Shown here one piece after another: positions 42,646 to 51,224 of a stretch of 64,000 bases of DNA (within the stretch, counting starts at the first letter, position 1; every line of letters begins with the position of its first letter). The DNA is from an uncultured Dorea sp. (lineage in GTDB: Bacteria > Bacillota > Clostridia > Lachnospirales > Lachnospiraceae): contig CAJURK010000003.1 of the NCBI GenBank assembly GCA_910588745.1, forward strand, positions 1 to 64,000, written 5' to 3'. The position numbers and the translations under genes are program-made. Under the pieces are notes generated by a model, which saw only the letters and a list, made by a program, of their open reading frames with translations, made no database searches and was not told the origin of the DNA.

Positions 42646-42990
42646 TTACTTCTTATCCGCATTCTCTTTCTCGTGCAGGGCAAGTTCCTGCGCCAGCTGT
42701 TTTATCCGGATAGACATACGCGATACCGCTACCGTTAAAACAAAAATAATCACCAGCGAAAAACAAAATCCAAAAAAGAACAGCATGTTAACCGGACTCG
42801 CAATTCCAATTTTCCGTGCCATCCAGGCCATCAGTCCCGGAAAACAATCCAGCACCAGAATCCCTACGCCCACAATCAGCCATGCCAGTGCATACCGCAG
42901 TTCCAGGTTCTTTGCCCGGATCATATTTATTATTACACAAATCGCTGTAACCACAATAACTGCTATAATAACCTGAATCTTAATATTCAT
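42646..42990 (-). CDS. DUF2304 small membrane protein
   Basis: About 114 residues with three hydrophobic helices (near 6-24, 34-50 and 66-92) and a charged C-terminal coiled segment (MSIRIKQLAQELALHEKENA). The pattern LRYALAWLIVGVGIL is typical of DUF2304. Genes of this family sit next to DPM1/GtrB-like transferases, as here (12 bp after it). Two adjacent ATGs (42990, 42993) share the RBS AGGTGG. Its role may be membrane anchoring or regulation of the transferase. Confidence 0.85.
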   Translation of the reverse strand: MNIKIQVIIAVIVVTAICVIINMIRAKNLELRYALAWLIVGVGILVLDCFPGLMAWMARKIGIASPVNMLFFFGFCFSLVIIFVLTVAVSRMSIRIKQLAQELALHEKENADKK

Positions 42991-43002
42991 CATTTCAACC
43001 AC

Positions 43003-43695
43003 CTAATACTTTCTGATGCGTTCAATCATAATTGCCAGGGTAACCTTAATCATATAATACACAGATTTCTTCATAGAAATCGAGGAAACCCCACCCTCCC
43101 TCTCTCTCATAATCACCGGAATTTCTTTCACTTTCATTTTTCTCCGCAGCACAGCCACAACGCTCTCCGGTTCAGGATAATCCCTTGGATAGTCAACTGC
43201 AAAAAGCGCCATTGCATTCCGCCCTATCATACGGAGTCCAGACGTCGGATCCGTAATCCTGGTTCCTGTTAGTAAGTAAATCAAATAAGAAAAAAATACA
43301 ATCCCGACCCTTCTAAGTCTGGAAGACTGAAATCCCTCTTTTTCTATGAACCTGGAACCAATGACCATATCCAGTCCGTGTTCCATCAGATGTTCCGCCA
43401 TTATATTCAAAAACTCCGGATCATGTTGTCCGTCGCCATCAACCTGGACAGCTACATCATACCCATGCTCCAGCGCATATCGGTATCCCGTCTGTACAGC
43501 TCCCCCGATTCCCAAATTAATCGGAAGGTTAATTACATTATACCCTTTACCCTCGCAGATCTGCCTTGTATGATCCCCAGAACAGTCGTTGATGATAACA
43601 TATTCAAAGCCAGCGGCATTTTCCTGGATAGACGTCACTGTTTTCTCAATATTGCTCTCTTCATTAAATGCCGGAATAATAATTAGTTTTCTCAT
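43003..43695 (-). CDS. DPM1/GtrB-like polyprenyl-phosphate glycosyltransferase
   Basis: 230 residues. Seen: KLIIIPAFNEESNIEKTV, YVIINDCSGDHT, AVQVDGDGQHDPEF (the DxD in QVDGDGQHD) and VIGSRFIEKEG, then DPTSGLRMI. These are hallmarks of enzymes making polyprenyl-phosphate sugars (dolichol-phosphate-mannose synthase family). It has no C-terminal membrane helices; the adjacent DUF2304 protein may supply them. The start ATG 43695 lies inside the end of the previous gene (32-bp overlap), implying coupled translation. Confidence 0.92.
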   Translation of the reverse strand: MRKLIIIPAFNEESNIEKTVTSIQENAAGFEYVIINDCSGDHTRQICEGKGYNVINLPINLGIGGAVQTGYRYALEHGYDVAVQVDGDGQHDPEFLNIMAEHLMEHGLDMVIGSRFIEKEGFQSSRLRRVGIVFFSYLIYLLTGTRITDPTSGLRMIGRNAMALFAVDYPRDYPEPESVVAVLRRKMKVKEIPVIMREREGGVSSISMKKSVYYMIKVTLAIMIERIRKY

Positions 43696-44518
43696 TGCCT
43701 TGTCTCTTCTTTGCAGTTTCATCCAACTGATTAGACTGCTGCCCTTTCGAATACTGTTTTGTTAACGCCCGCGCAAACCATTTCGGCCAGAACTTACAGA
43801 ACATTTCCAATTCCTCGTCGGTGCGTTTGTGTCCGCCTATCGCGGCTGTCGTCTCTGAATCTGCATGAATTCTATGTCCCATGATCAGTTTCGGGATATA
43901 TACAAATTCTCCCTTTAACCGGGACAACTTCTCCCATGCCTCCCAGTCCTCACAGGCGCGGTATCGGTTCTCGAATATCACGTCAGGCAGATTATTGGCG
44001 GCATAAGTCACCGACGGACAGCAAATCGGCGAACCAAATGAAAGTATCCTTCTTCGAATCCACCGGCTGCCCCAGAGCGCCTGAATACGCAGCGGCATCA
44101 GCATCAATCTTTTAATGCACAAAAGCTTATTATTTCTTACACGTTTCCCATTCCTGATCTCATAATAATCGCCAAATATAATCAGCGGACGCTCCATCCC
44201 TTTTATAGACTGGAAAACCGCCGCAAGGTATCCCTTCTCATAGATATCATCCTGATGTGCTATTGTAATATAATCGCCATGGTACTTTTCCCTTGCACAC
44301 CAATACCCAAAATTCCAGTCTTGTGTAATTCCGCCTTGTCCTTCATTGACTAAATATGGCAGATTGTATTTTTCTGCCATATTCTTAATATAAAGATTCG
44401 GGGTCGATGTAACGATAATAACCTTACTTTTTACAGTCTGATTTGTTAAAGAAACAATACAATCCTCTAAATATGGACTTTCTTTATATGCACAGACTAC
44501 AAATGTATGCTTATACAT
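43664..44518 (-). CDS. Family 2 glycosyltransferase
   Basis: 284 residues. Seen: FVVCAYKESPYLEDCI, GGITQDWNFGYWCAREKYHG, YITIAHQDDIYEKGYL (QDD as metal motif) and ACEDWEAWEKLSRLKG, the ED acceptor motif. This is a short GT-A enzyme; donor and acceptor are unknown. RBS AGGTGG. It follows the GT8 gene by 12 bp. Confidence 0.88.
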   Translation of the reverse strand: MYKHTFVVCAYKESPYLEDCIVSLTNQTVKSKVIIVTSTPNLYIKNMAEKYNLPYLVNEGQGGITQDWNFGYWCAREKYHGDYITIAHQDDIYEKGYLAAVFQSIKGMERPLIIFGDYYEIRNGKRVRNNKLLCIKRLMLMPLRIQALWGSRWIRRRILSFGSPICCPSVTYAANNLPDVIFENRYRACEDWEAWEKLSRLKGEFVYIPKLIMGHRIHADSETTAAIGGHKRTDEELEMFCKFWPKWFARALTKQYSKGQQSNQLDETAKKRQGNEKTNYYSGI

Positions 44519-44530
44519 ATCTCATTCCAC

Positions 44531-45523
44531 CTATCTATTCTCTTCTTTTAGCTTCCCTGCACGCCATCTTAAAAAGAAAGGGATCAATTGATTAATAATT
44601 TGATATCGAAACATCGGAAATGGACGCATCACAAAATTGAACAGTCCCCAACACACATAATAAAACTCCCATCCTTCTTCCATGGCTTCCCTTCTCCACG
44701 GCGTTTTATGCAAATATTTATTATAACATGAACGGAACTTATGTCTATTTCCTTTTCTCCAAGGACGCTCTTCCCCCAGGTAATGAATAATCACCGGACT
44801 CTCAGTGGCCTTTTTGACGGTTGATTCACTATAGTAGTAATTGCTTTTCATTAATTTTTTTAAAACTTTATACGGATAAAGCCAATAAATATTATAAAAA
44901 TTATACTGTGGTTCTAGATAATAGATCTGATCTTTCAGAGTCCCATTAATAGCGTCCTGATCCGTCGCAGACAATTTTCCTTCATTATTTTTACAAAATT
45001 CTAAAATTTTCTTTCCTATTTCATTTTTTCTCCACAAACTCAGATTAATTAGAAGTACTCCTGAATTCACATATGGAATATCTTTCATCCCCAATAAGTT
45101 TTTACGATTTTTGTCAACTGTTGCTTCAATACAGGCTCCGACAATTTTTCCTTTCATATCAGTTTCCCACAATTTTTCCAACGATCCTACATTGATTGTA
45201 TCGCCATCAAGATAGATAACTCGTTCCACTTCTTCCGGAAGTAATTTGTCTATAAAAAGACGTGCGAGAATAATGGAATTCCATCCTCCAGTATTACACT
45301 TAAAATCAAGATAGGTTTGTACACTGTCAATCGAAATTACTTCTATTTTTCGGTTATATTTTAAACCTAATTTCTTATAGCCTTCAATACTCTTTCTAGA
45401 CAAATTCTGACCGATAATATATATTGTAATCCGTTCCATATCCATATTATTCTCAAAAACAGAACAAATTCCGGCTGCAACCTTCCCAGTGAACGCTTCA
45501 TTCGTTGTATATACAATATTCAT
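44531..45523 (-). CDS. Family 8 glycosyltransferase
   Basis: 330 residues. Seen: IVYTTNEAFTGKVAAGI at the N-terminus, the metal-binding VIYLDGDTINVGSLE (DxD in DGD), YVNSGVLLINLSLWR, TDQDAING and the C-terminal VIIHYLGEERPWRKG, all typical of GT8 (glucosyl- or galactosyltransferases of LPS and capsule). RBS AAAGGAG. It lies 15 bp after the LicD gene and is in the most AT-rich part of the window. Confidence 0.94.
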   Translation of the reverse strand: MNIVYTTNEAFTGKVAAGICSVFENNMDMERITIYIIGQNLSRKSIEGYKKLGLKYNRKIEVISIDSVQTYLDFKCNTGGWNSIILARLFIDKLLPEEVERVIYLDGDTINVGSLEKLWETDMKGKIVGACIEATVDKNRKNLLGMKDIPYVNSGVLLINLSLWRKNEIGKKILEFCKNNEGKLSATDQDAINGTLKDQIYYLEPQYNFYNIYWLYPYKVLKKLMKSNYYYSESTVKKATESPVIIHYLGEERPWRKGNRHKFRSCYNKYLHKTPWRREAMEEGWEFYYVCWGLFNFVMRPFPMFRYQIINQLIPFFLRWRAGKLKEENR

Positions 45524-45538
45524 CCCTCTTGTCTCCTT

Positions 45539-46408
45539 TTATTTGTTCGGCCTTTTATATATTACTCCTTGTCCAAAATCTATATATCGAGGAGTGTGAG
45601 TTTTCCTTTGCTCAACCGGTGGTAATTCCAAATAATTTCCAAACTGCGACTTCAGGTATTTATCTGCATCATTCAACATATTTATTTGTACGTCCTCAAA
45701 CTGCATTTTCCTAAGTGGAAAAATCATTTTATGAGTACACATTATTTTCTCAGGATCAAAATACGAAAAATCTATATACAATTCTTCCTCGGTATTCTGA
45801 TACCGTGTTGCCGCCTTTAAATACTGCCTATAAAAAAAGTCTTTTCTTAGATGCAGAATCCGCAATACATAATGGATTCCTATACAGACAATCTTTGCCG
45901 CTTTTAAAAGTATACCATTTAAATTGCTCGGAAATTGTGGATGCTTGTATTTGCTAAGCACACACAATCTTGCCCATATCCAGGTATCACGTATCTGCTT
46001 TTTCCTCTTTTTCGGGTCAGATGTCGTCTTATCATACGCAAATAAATCTAAAAAAATACCAGTCGGCACGCGTGTATCAAATTCCCCATCTTCAATGATA
46101 TAAGTATTTCTTTTACACATTTTAGAAAAAACCAGAACATATCCGTCTACCGTCCTGTTATCATAAACCTCATATTTATCACTCAATTCTTTTCTAATAA
46201 AGTGAATAGCCTTATGATAATCACGCCTCAAAAGACAAATATCAATATCATCATCCCACGGAATAAATCCGTTATGTCGAATCGTTCCAATTGCCGTCCC
46301 GCCCGAAGCAAAGTAAGGTATGTTATGTCTATCGCAAAGCGCCTGAAAATCTTTTAATATTTCTAATTGAGTTTTCTGAAGTAGTTTTGTTGCTTCTTCA
46401 TTATTCAT
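45539..46408 (-). CDS. LicD-family phosphotransferase
   Basis: 289 residues. Seen: the LicD core FASGGTAIGTIRHNG, FIPWDDDIDICLLRRDY and GIFLDLFAYDKT. LicD proteins transfer phosphocholine or other CDP-linked phospho-alcohols to sugars. No choline uptake or CTP:phosphocholine gene is present. Instead a TarI/IspD-like cytidylyltransferase lies three genes upstream in the same unit, so a CDP-linked polyol or similar substrate may be used (inference). RBS AAGGGG. Confidence 0.93.
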   Translation of the reverse strand: MNNEEATKLLQKTQLEILKDFQALCDRHNIPYFASGGTAIGTIRHNGFIPWDDDIDICLLRRDYHKAIHFIRKELSDKYEVYDNRTVDGYVLVFSKMCKRNTYIIEDGEFDTRVPTGIFLDLFAYDKTTSDPKKRKKQIRDTWIWARLCVLSKYKHPQFPSNLNGILLKAAKIVCIGIHYVLRILHLRKDFFYRQYLKAATRYQNTEEELYIDFSYFDPEKIMCTHKMIFPLRKMQFEDVQINMLNDADKYLKSQFGNYLELPPVEQRKTHTPRYIDFGQGVIYKRPNK

Positions 46409-46418
46409 ATTTTTCCCC

Positions 46419-47444
46419 TTAATTGTTGATTATTTTCTGCTTTAATTTAATTGCGGCATATGGAACCATATAGAGTTTATAATAAAACATCGTCCACAAA
46501 ACAATAAAAAACAATCCTTCTTTTTTAATGCTCTGATAATTGTTTCTAAGTTTAAACGCATTATGTTGTCTAAATCTTTTTAATACTGCTCTCTTTTCTC
46601 TCCATTTCAGTTTATCCTTTGCTAAAATTAAATAATCATAGATCGAATATATATACGTTTTCGCCAACCGCGAATGATATTTCCCATTTTGGCATGATAT
46701 AAGACCATAGATTTTAGCTAATTTTATTTCCTCGTTCAGACATTTTTTCATAGATTCAATATAATTCATATTAAACTTTCCAGTAGTGCTATGTTCCATT
46801 CGATTTTTCCATACATAATACACTTTGGGGTTCAGAACCATTGTATGAAATGACTGATAAGCCTTTAGATTAAACATCGTATCTTCATGCCCATATCTAA
46901 TAAATTCATCAAACTGTATCTGGTAAGCTTGTATAAAGCTGCGTTTATACAAACCCGTCCATATACCGTTTCCCGTATTAGTAATCTCTGACTCATATTC
47001 CGGAAATTGACTCTTCTCAATAACCAGAAATGGAAATTCGTCCATCACTGAATCACGTATAATCCTTCCATCTTTTGTTACAATCCTTCGCCTGCAATAA
47101 CGCACAATATCTGCATCATACTTTTTCGCTAAAGCATAATTATCTTCAACCAAATTTTCCAAATACTCATCATCGTTATCGCAGAACCCAATATATTCAC
47201 CGACAGCAAACTTGAGTCCCGTATTTCTCGCTGCCGATATTCCCCTATTTTCCTGATGAATAACCATTACCCTGTTATCCATTGAAGCAATTTTATCGCA
47301 CACTTTACCAGAAGCATCCTCTGAACCGTCGTTGACTAAGATCACCTGAATATCTTTCTCACTCTGATTCAAAATTGAACTTACTGCGCGTTCTACATAT
47401 TTCTCTGAATTATATACTGGTACAATAATACTCACTAAAGGCAT
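46419..47444 (-). CDS. Family 2 glycosyltransferase
   Basis: 341 residues. Seen: PLVSIIVPVYNSEKYVERAV, IQVILVNDGSEDASG, GEYIGFCDNDDEYLE and IRYGHEDTMFNLKA. The C-terminal part (about 260-341) is basic and amphipathic. The start ATG 47444 gives the usual GT2 N-terminus; its RBS is weak. An in-frame ORF extends to 47525 but would overlap the upstream epimerase gene. Donor unknown. Confidence 0.9.
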   Translation of the reverse strand: MPLVSIIVPVYNSEKYVERAVSSILNQSEKDIQVILVNDGSEDASGKVCDKIASMDNRVMVIHQENRGISAARNTGLKFAVGEYIGFCDNDDEYLENLVEDNYALAKKYDADIVRYCRRRIVTKDGRIIRDSVMDEFPFLVIEKSQFPEYESEITNTGNGIWTGLYKRSFIQAYQIQFDEFIRYGHEDTMFNLKAYQSFHTMVLNPKVYYVWKNRMEHSTTGKFNMNYIESMKKCLNEEIKLAKIYGLISCQNGKYHSRLAKTYIYSIYDYLILAKDKLKWREKRAVLKRFRQHNAFKLRNNYQSIKKEGLFFIVLWTMFYYKLYMVPYAAIKLKQKIINN

Positions 47445-47467
47445 TTTATCACATCGCAATCTTATTA

Positions 47468-48499
47468 TTAAAATTTGTTCAACATCTCTGTCACACCCTG
47501 ATTCAAATCGTACTTTGGCTTCCAACCCAAACTACGCAATTTTTTATCACTAAGCAAAGAATTTTTAATCATTGAATAACCCTTACTTTCTATCTCTGCT
47601 GGAATATCAAATACAACTTCAACTCCTCCGCATTTAGCAAGCGCTTCTGCATACTCGCGTACGGAAGCTTCAGACTCGCTATTCGCAATATTATATGCCT
47701 GTCCCGCGCTTCCTTTCATTAAAACATAAATCATTGCGCTCACAGCATCCGCAACATAACAATACGACCTTTTCTGCAGGCCTTCACTCTTCATTACAAT
47801 ATTACTTTTTCCAATTACATTACGTAAAAATTGCGCGTCGGCTCGGCTATTTTCGTCTGTAATCTGAGCGCCATAAATATATCCCGGTCGGACAATCTTA
47901 ATATCCAGATCCTTTTCCTGCCCATAACATATGCACACTGTCTCTGCGCATCTTTTACTTTCTGAATAACAGGATCTTGAAACCAGAGTATTGATGCTGC
48001 CATACTCTGTCTCTACAAATCTTTCATTTGCAGTATCTGCATTTTTATCTCCATATATTTCTGATGTAGAAACATACACAATCTTTTTTACATTCGCTTT
48101 AACAGCGTATTCTAATATTTTCATAGTCCCTATTACATTGGTTTTTATCGTTTCTATAGGCTTTGTAGAATATGCCAGCGGATGGGCGTTGCTAGCTGTA
48201 TGAAAAATATAATCGCACGGCTGGTCAAGCTCAAAATCGCAAACATCCTGACAGCAAATACTAAACTCATCGCTTCCCACATAATCTACAAATCTTTTTT
48301 CTGCTTTTTCCCTATTCCTGCATACAGCCTCTATATGATTATGAGTATCGTATTTCTTATTAAAATGCATAAAAGCATCTACCAAATTTGATGCAACAAG
48401 CCCATTTGCTCCGGTAATTAGTATTCTACTGTTTACCGGCATAAATCCTCTTACATCCGTCCATATTTTATCAAATTCTCCTAATCCGTCGTTTTTCAT
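47468..48499 (-). CDS. NAD-dependent epimerase/dehydratase (extended SDR)
   Basis: 343 residues. Seen: the Rossmann motif RILITGANGLVASNL, HTASNAHPLAYSTKP, VYVSTSEIYG and the catalytic CYSESKRCAE (YxxxK). ATG 48499 overlaps the stop of the cytidylyltransferase gene (ATGA); a GTG at 48508 is an alternative start. The tight coupling suggests both enzymes act on one activated intermediate. Such epimerase and IspD/TarI-like pairs occur next to LicD genes in other surface-glycan loci. Product unknown; it is not TarJ, which belongs to a different (MDR) family. Confidence 0.92.
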   Translation of the reverse strand: MKNDGLGEFDKIWTDVRGFMPVNSRILITGANGLVASNLVDAFMHFNKKYDTHNHIEAVCRNREKAEKRFVDYVGSDEFSICCQDVCDFELDQPCDYIFHTASNAHPLAYSTKPIETIKTNVIGTMKILEYAVKANVKKIVYVSTSEIYGDKNADTANERFVETEYGSINTLVSRSCYSESKRCAETVCICYGQEKDLDIKIVRPGYIYGAQITDENSRADAQFLRNVIGKSNIVMKSEGLQKRSYCYVADAVSAMIYVLMKGSAGQAYNIANSESEASVREYAEALAKCGGVEVVFDIPAEIESKGYSMIKNSLLSDKKLRSLGWKPKYDLNQGVTEMLNKF

Positions 48500-49209
48500 T
48501 TTATCCACTCGTCTTTCCTAGTCTTTAACATTGATTTAAACATTGTTAAGTCATCTACTGTCGTAATTTTAAAGTTTTCTTCTGATCCGCGGGAAAAAAA
48601 CACTTTTTCCCCCAATTGATACATCAAATCACAAGATGCCCCCGTATTAAAAATTTTCCTTTGCTCTGCTTCATTATGAGCCCATAACAGTTTCTCTAAT
48701 GAATAAACGTGCGGCGTCTGTGTGCGAAACAATTTTTCTCTTGGAACAGAATCACCGGCGATAATACCGTCTTCACTATAAAAGACTACTTCAACGCATG
48801 GGATTGCTGCAACAGAACTCCCATAGTGCTTATATGTTGCCAGCGCATCTGAAATAATTTCTGTAGAAACCAGAGGTCTGTTCCCATCATGTACGATAAC
48901 CGTATTATTCTCTACCCCATACTCTTCTTCTATGGCTTTCAGGCCATTATATATGGATTCCTGTCCTGTCTCCCCTCCGTCAACAACAAGCGCGAGTTTC
49001 GAAATATCAAACTGTTTTGCATAAGCATATAGGACTTCTTTCCATGAAGTCAATGTAACTACAACAATAGCGTCTATACTAGGGTGCTTCTCAAATGCCT
49101 CCATAGTATATGCAATCACTGGTTTATTATCTACATGTATAAACTGCTTCGGTATATCCTGGTGCATACGCGATCCCATTCCGGCGGCCGTTAAAATCAC
49201 TATGTTCAT
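48496..49209 (-). CDS. IspD/TarI-like cytidylyltransferase
   Basis: 237 residues. Seen: IVILTAAGMGSRMHQDIPKQ (nucleotide-binding loop), NTVIVHDGNRPLVS, VPREKLFRTQTPHVYS and FKITTVDDLTMFKSM. The family makes CDP-methylerythritol (IspD) or CDP-ribitol (TarI). The HDGNRP block replaces the HDAARP of classical IspD, pointing to a polysaccharide-locus substrate. It is first in its unit, behind a near-consensus promoter (49240-49268); RBS AGAGGTG supports ATG 49209. Confidence 0.92.
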   Translation of the reverse strand: MNIVILTAAGMGSRMHQDIPKQFIHVDNKPVIAYTMEAFEKHPSIDAIVVVTLTSWKEVLYAYAKQFDISKLALVVDGGETGQESIYNGLKAIEEEYGVENNTVIVHDGNRPLVSTEIISDALATYKHYGSSVAAIPCVEVVFYSEDGIIAGDSVPREKLFRTQTPHVYSLEKLLWAHNEAEQRKIFNTGASCDLMYQLGEKVFFSRGSEENFKITTVDDLTMFKSMLKTRKDEWIK

Positions 49210-49239
49210 TTTTTCACCTCTTTTTTCCAAATTATCTAT

Positions 49240-49268
49240 ATTATACCATTTTTATATCTTTCTATCAA
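49240..49268 (-). promoter_or_regulatory. Strong sigma-A promoter for the cytidylyltransferase unit
   Basis: On the minus strand, TTGATA (49263-49268) is followed after 17 nt by a perfect TATAAT (49240-49245), with TGG just before the -10 (extended -10). The RNA start would be near 49233, about 24 nt before the start codon. Confidence 0.72.
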
Positions 49269-49315
49269 TATTCGCATAATGCAGCAAACAAGCCGTATCA
49301 AAACATTGTTTTTAC

Positions 49316-50308
49316 TTATGGTACAAATAAAAAAATCAAATCCCCCAGCATTGTCCCCAAACTTTTTTTACAATAACGTTTATAATCTCCATGTTTCCAA
49401 CAACTCATAATTATCCGAATGCTTTTTATTCTCTTCCTGTTTGACAGCGCTTTCATTTTTCTGCCAAATACAACCACTTCCTTTAGCTGCTTCTTCTTTT
49501 CTTTGTCCAGATTTTCTCCACATCTATGCATCAATTCAATGTATCTTTTATACATAAAATCATGGCCCTCTTTTTGTACCGCAGCTCCTTTTTTTATTAT
49601 TTCCTTCTTCTTTTTAATCTGTGCCCTTAAAGTTCGGTTTGAATCCGCACCGATTTGGTTTTTACCATGCTGACGATATTTGATCAGCTTAAAAGGCTCC
49701 TCCTCAATTTCGCCAAATACAGACGCATATACAGCCAACCAGCCATCATGCTGCCATATATCAGAAAATGGATAGGCTTTATCAAACAATTCCCGCCTTA
49801 CAGCCATTGCTGCGCCGGTAACATAATATCCACCCAAAAACAATTCCCACCAAGAAGCCGCTTCTATTTTTTTCTTGTTATAGTACACAGCCTCCCACAA
49901 CGACAGTGGTAACTCAGCTAATGTTTCGTCTACTAAATATCCGTCTGAAAACACCAAAAGGCATTTCGAATTACTCTCAAAATGCCGCAGCATAACATCA
50001 ACTTTATTTTCAAGCCAAACATCATCCTGATCGCATAAAAAAATAATATTTCCTCTTGTATTTAAAATCACATTTTCAAAATTTTTACGATATCCAAGAT
50101 TTTTTTCATTCTTAATAATTTTATAGCTGATATTCCCTGCGCTTAATATCTTTTCAGCCTTTATTATTGTTCCGTCTTCTGAACCGTCGTCTCCAATTAC
50201 GATCTCATCAACCGGAACTGTCTGATGCAGAATACTATTTAACTGTTCTTCTATATATAATTCACCATTATACGTACATACCGCTACCGAAACAAAGTCT
50301 TTTTTCAT
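49316..50308 (-). CDS. Family 2 glycosyltransferase (RgpB/WbbL-like)
   Basis: 330 residues. Seen: VSVAVCTYNGELYIEEQL, VIGDDGSEDGTI, NIIFLCDQDDVWLENKV (DQDD motif) and DIWQHDGWLAVYA. The CTYNGExYIEEQL plus CDQDDVW combination is typical of rhamnosyltransferases that build rhamnose-rich polymers, but donor specificity is not proven. The start ATG 50308 forms a TGATG overlap with the previous gene's stop. Last gene of the unit led by wzx. Confidence 0.9.
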   Translation of the reverse strand: MKKDFVSVAVCTYNGELYIEEQLNSILHQTVPVDEIVIGDDGSEDGTIIKAEKILSAGNISYKIIKNEKNLGYRKNFENVILNTRGNIIFLCDQDDVWLENKVDVMLRHFESNSKCLLVFSDGYLVDETLAELPLSLWEAVYYNKKKIEAASWWELFLGGYYVTGAAMAVRRELFDKAYPFSDIWQHDGWLAVYASVFGEIEEEPFKLIKYRQHGKNQIGADSNRTLRAQIKKKKEIIKKGAAVQKEGHDFMYKRYIELMHRCGENLDKEKKKQLKEVVVFGRKMKALSNRKRIKSIRIIMSCWKHGDYKRYCKKSLGTMLGDLIFLFVP

Positions 50309-51222
50309 CAACTTCTCCTAAACAAAAAACCCGTAATTACTTTTTGATATACAAAATAAGACGCTTTATATATCTTAAGCTTCGCCAAAATATATCTAAA
50401 AAACATGTTCCTTTTTTTTCCATTTTGATATGCTTTCTTAAAGTAAGGCGCACCATTATAACCAGAATCCTCCGCTAAAATAGCAGCCCTGCCATAAAAC
50501 CCACTGGCCGCCTCTTTATTATTACAAAATTCCGAAGCATATTTTTTTTCAAATATTTTTAAAGCTTTCATCGCTTTTACAGCGTCTTTTGTAATACTGT
50601 CTTCTAAAACTACACATTCTACCAAAGGCTCGTCAATATAAAAAATTTGAAATCCTTGCGCCAAAACCTGAACCGCAAAATCCCAATCTTGAAATCTAGG
50701 GAATCTTTGATCAAATCTCACCTTTTCCAACACTTTTCTTTTGACCACTATCGTCTGCGTACTTACGCAATTTGATATTAGTATCCTGGTAAATTTGTCC
50801 TGTTCCTCATTCAGATTATAAGCCGGAACAATTCTTCCCTCGCTGCCGTACTGATTTTCTCCTCTTCTATACACGGCAGAAAACACCATGTCCGCATGTT
50901 CCTTTTCTAAATAATACAACGATTTTTCTAACTTGTTGCTATACCACAAATCATCGCTATCATGAAATGCAATTATATCTCCTTTTGCTGCTTCAATCCC
51001 CAAATTTCTAGCTTTACATGCTCCTCCGTTAGTTTCACACAAAATCAATTTCACTCTACCGTCTGTAATATTTTTAACTACTTCAACGCTGCCATCTGCT
51101 GAACAATCGTCTACCACTATGATTTCAAAATTCTGATAAGTTTGCTTTAGCACGCTTTCTATTGAAGCTTTTATCGTCTGTTCTCTATTATAAACAGGTA
51201 TTATAACCGATACCAATCCCAC
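50308..51222 (-). CDS. Family 2 glycosyltransferase
   Basis: 304 residues. Seen: LVSVIIPVYNREQTIKASI, FEIIVVDDCSADGSV, GDIIAFHDSDDLWYSNKL and FPRFQDWDFAVQV, the QDWD acceptor motif. The start is GTG 51222 with GGGAG 7 nt upstream. Translation is coupled to the next transferase by a TGATG junction. AT-rich. Confidence 0.9.
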   Translation of the reverse strand: MGLVSVIIPVYNREQTIKASIESVLKQTYQNFEIIVVDDCSADGSVEVVKNITDGRVKLILCETNGGACKARNLGIEAAKGDIIAFHDSDDLWYSNKLEKSLYYLEKEHADMVFSAVYRRGENQYGSEGRIVPAYNLNEEQDKFTRILISNCVSTQTIVVKRKVLEKVRFDQRFPRFQDWDFAVQVLAQGFQIFYIDEPLVECVVLEDSITKDAVKAMKALKIFEKKYASEFCNNKEAASGFYGRAAILAEDSGYNGAPYFKKAYQNGKKRNMFFRYILAKLKIYKASYFVYQKVITGFLFRRS

Positions 51223-51224
51223 TA

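Noticed and set aside
47468..48499. TarJ-type alcohol dehydrogenase partner of TarI
   Set aside because: The protein is an extended SDR with YxxxK, not a zinc/MDR-type TarJ.
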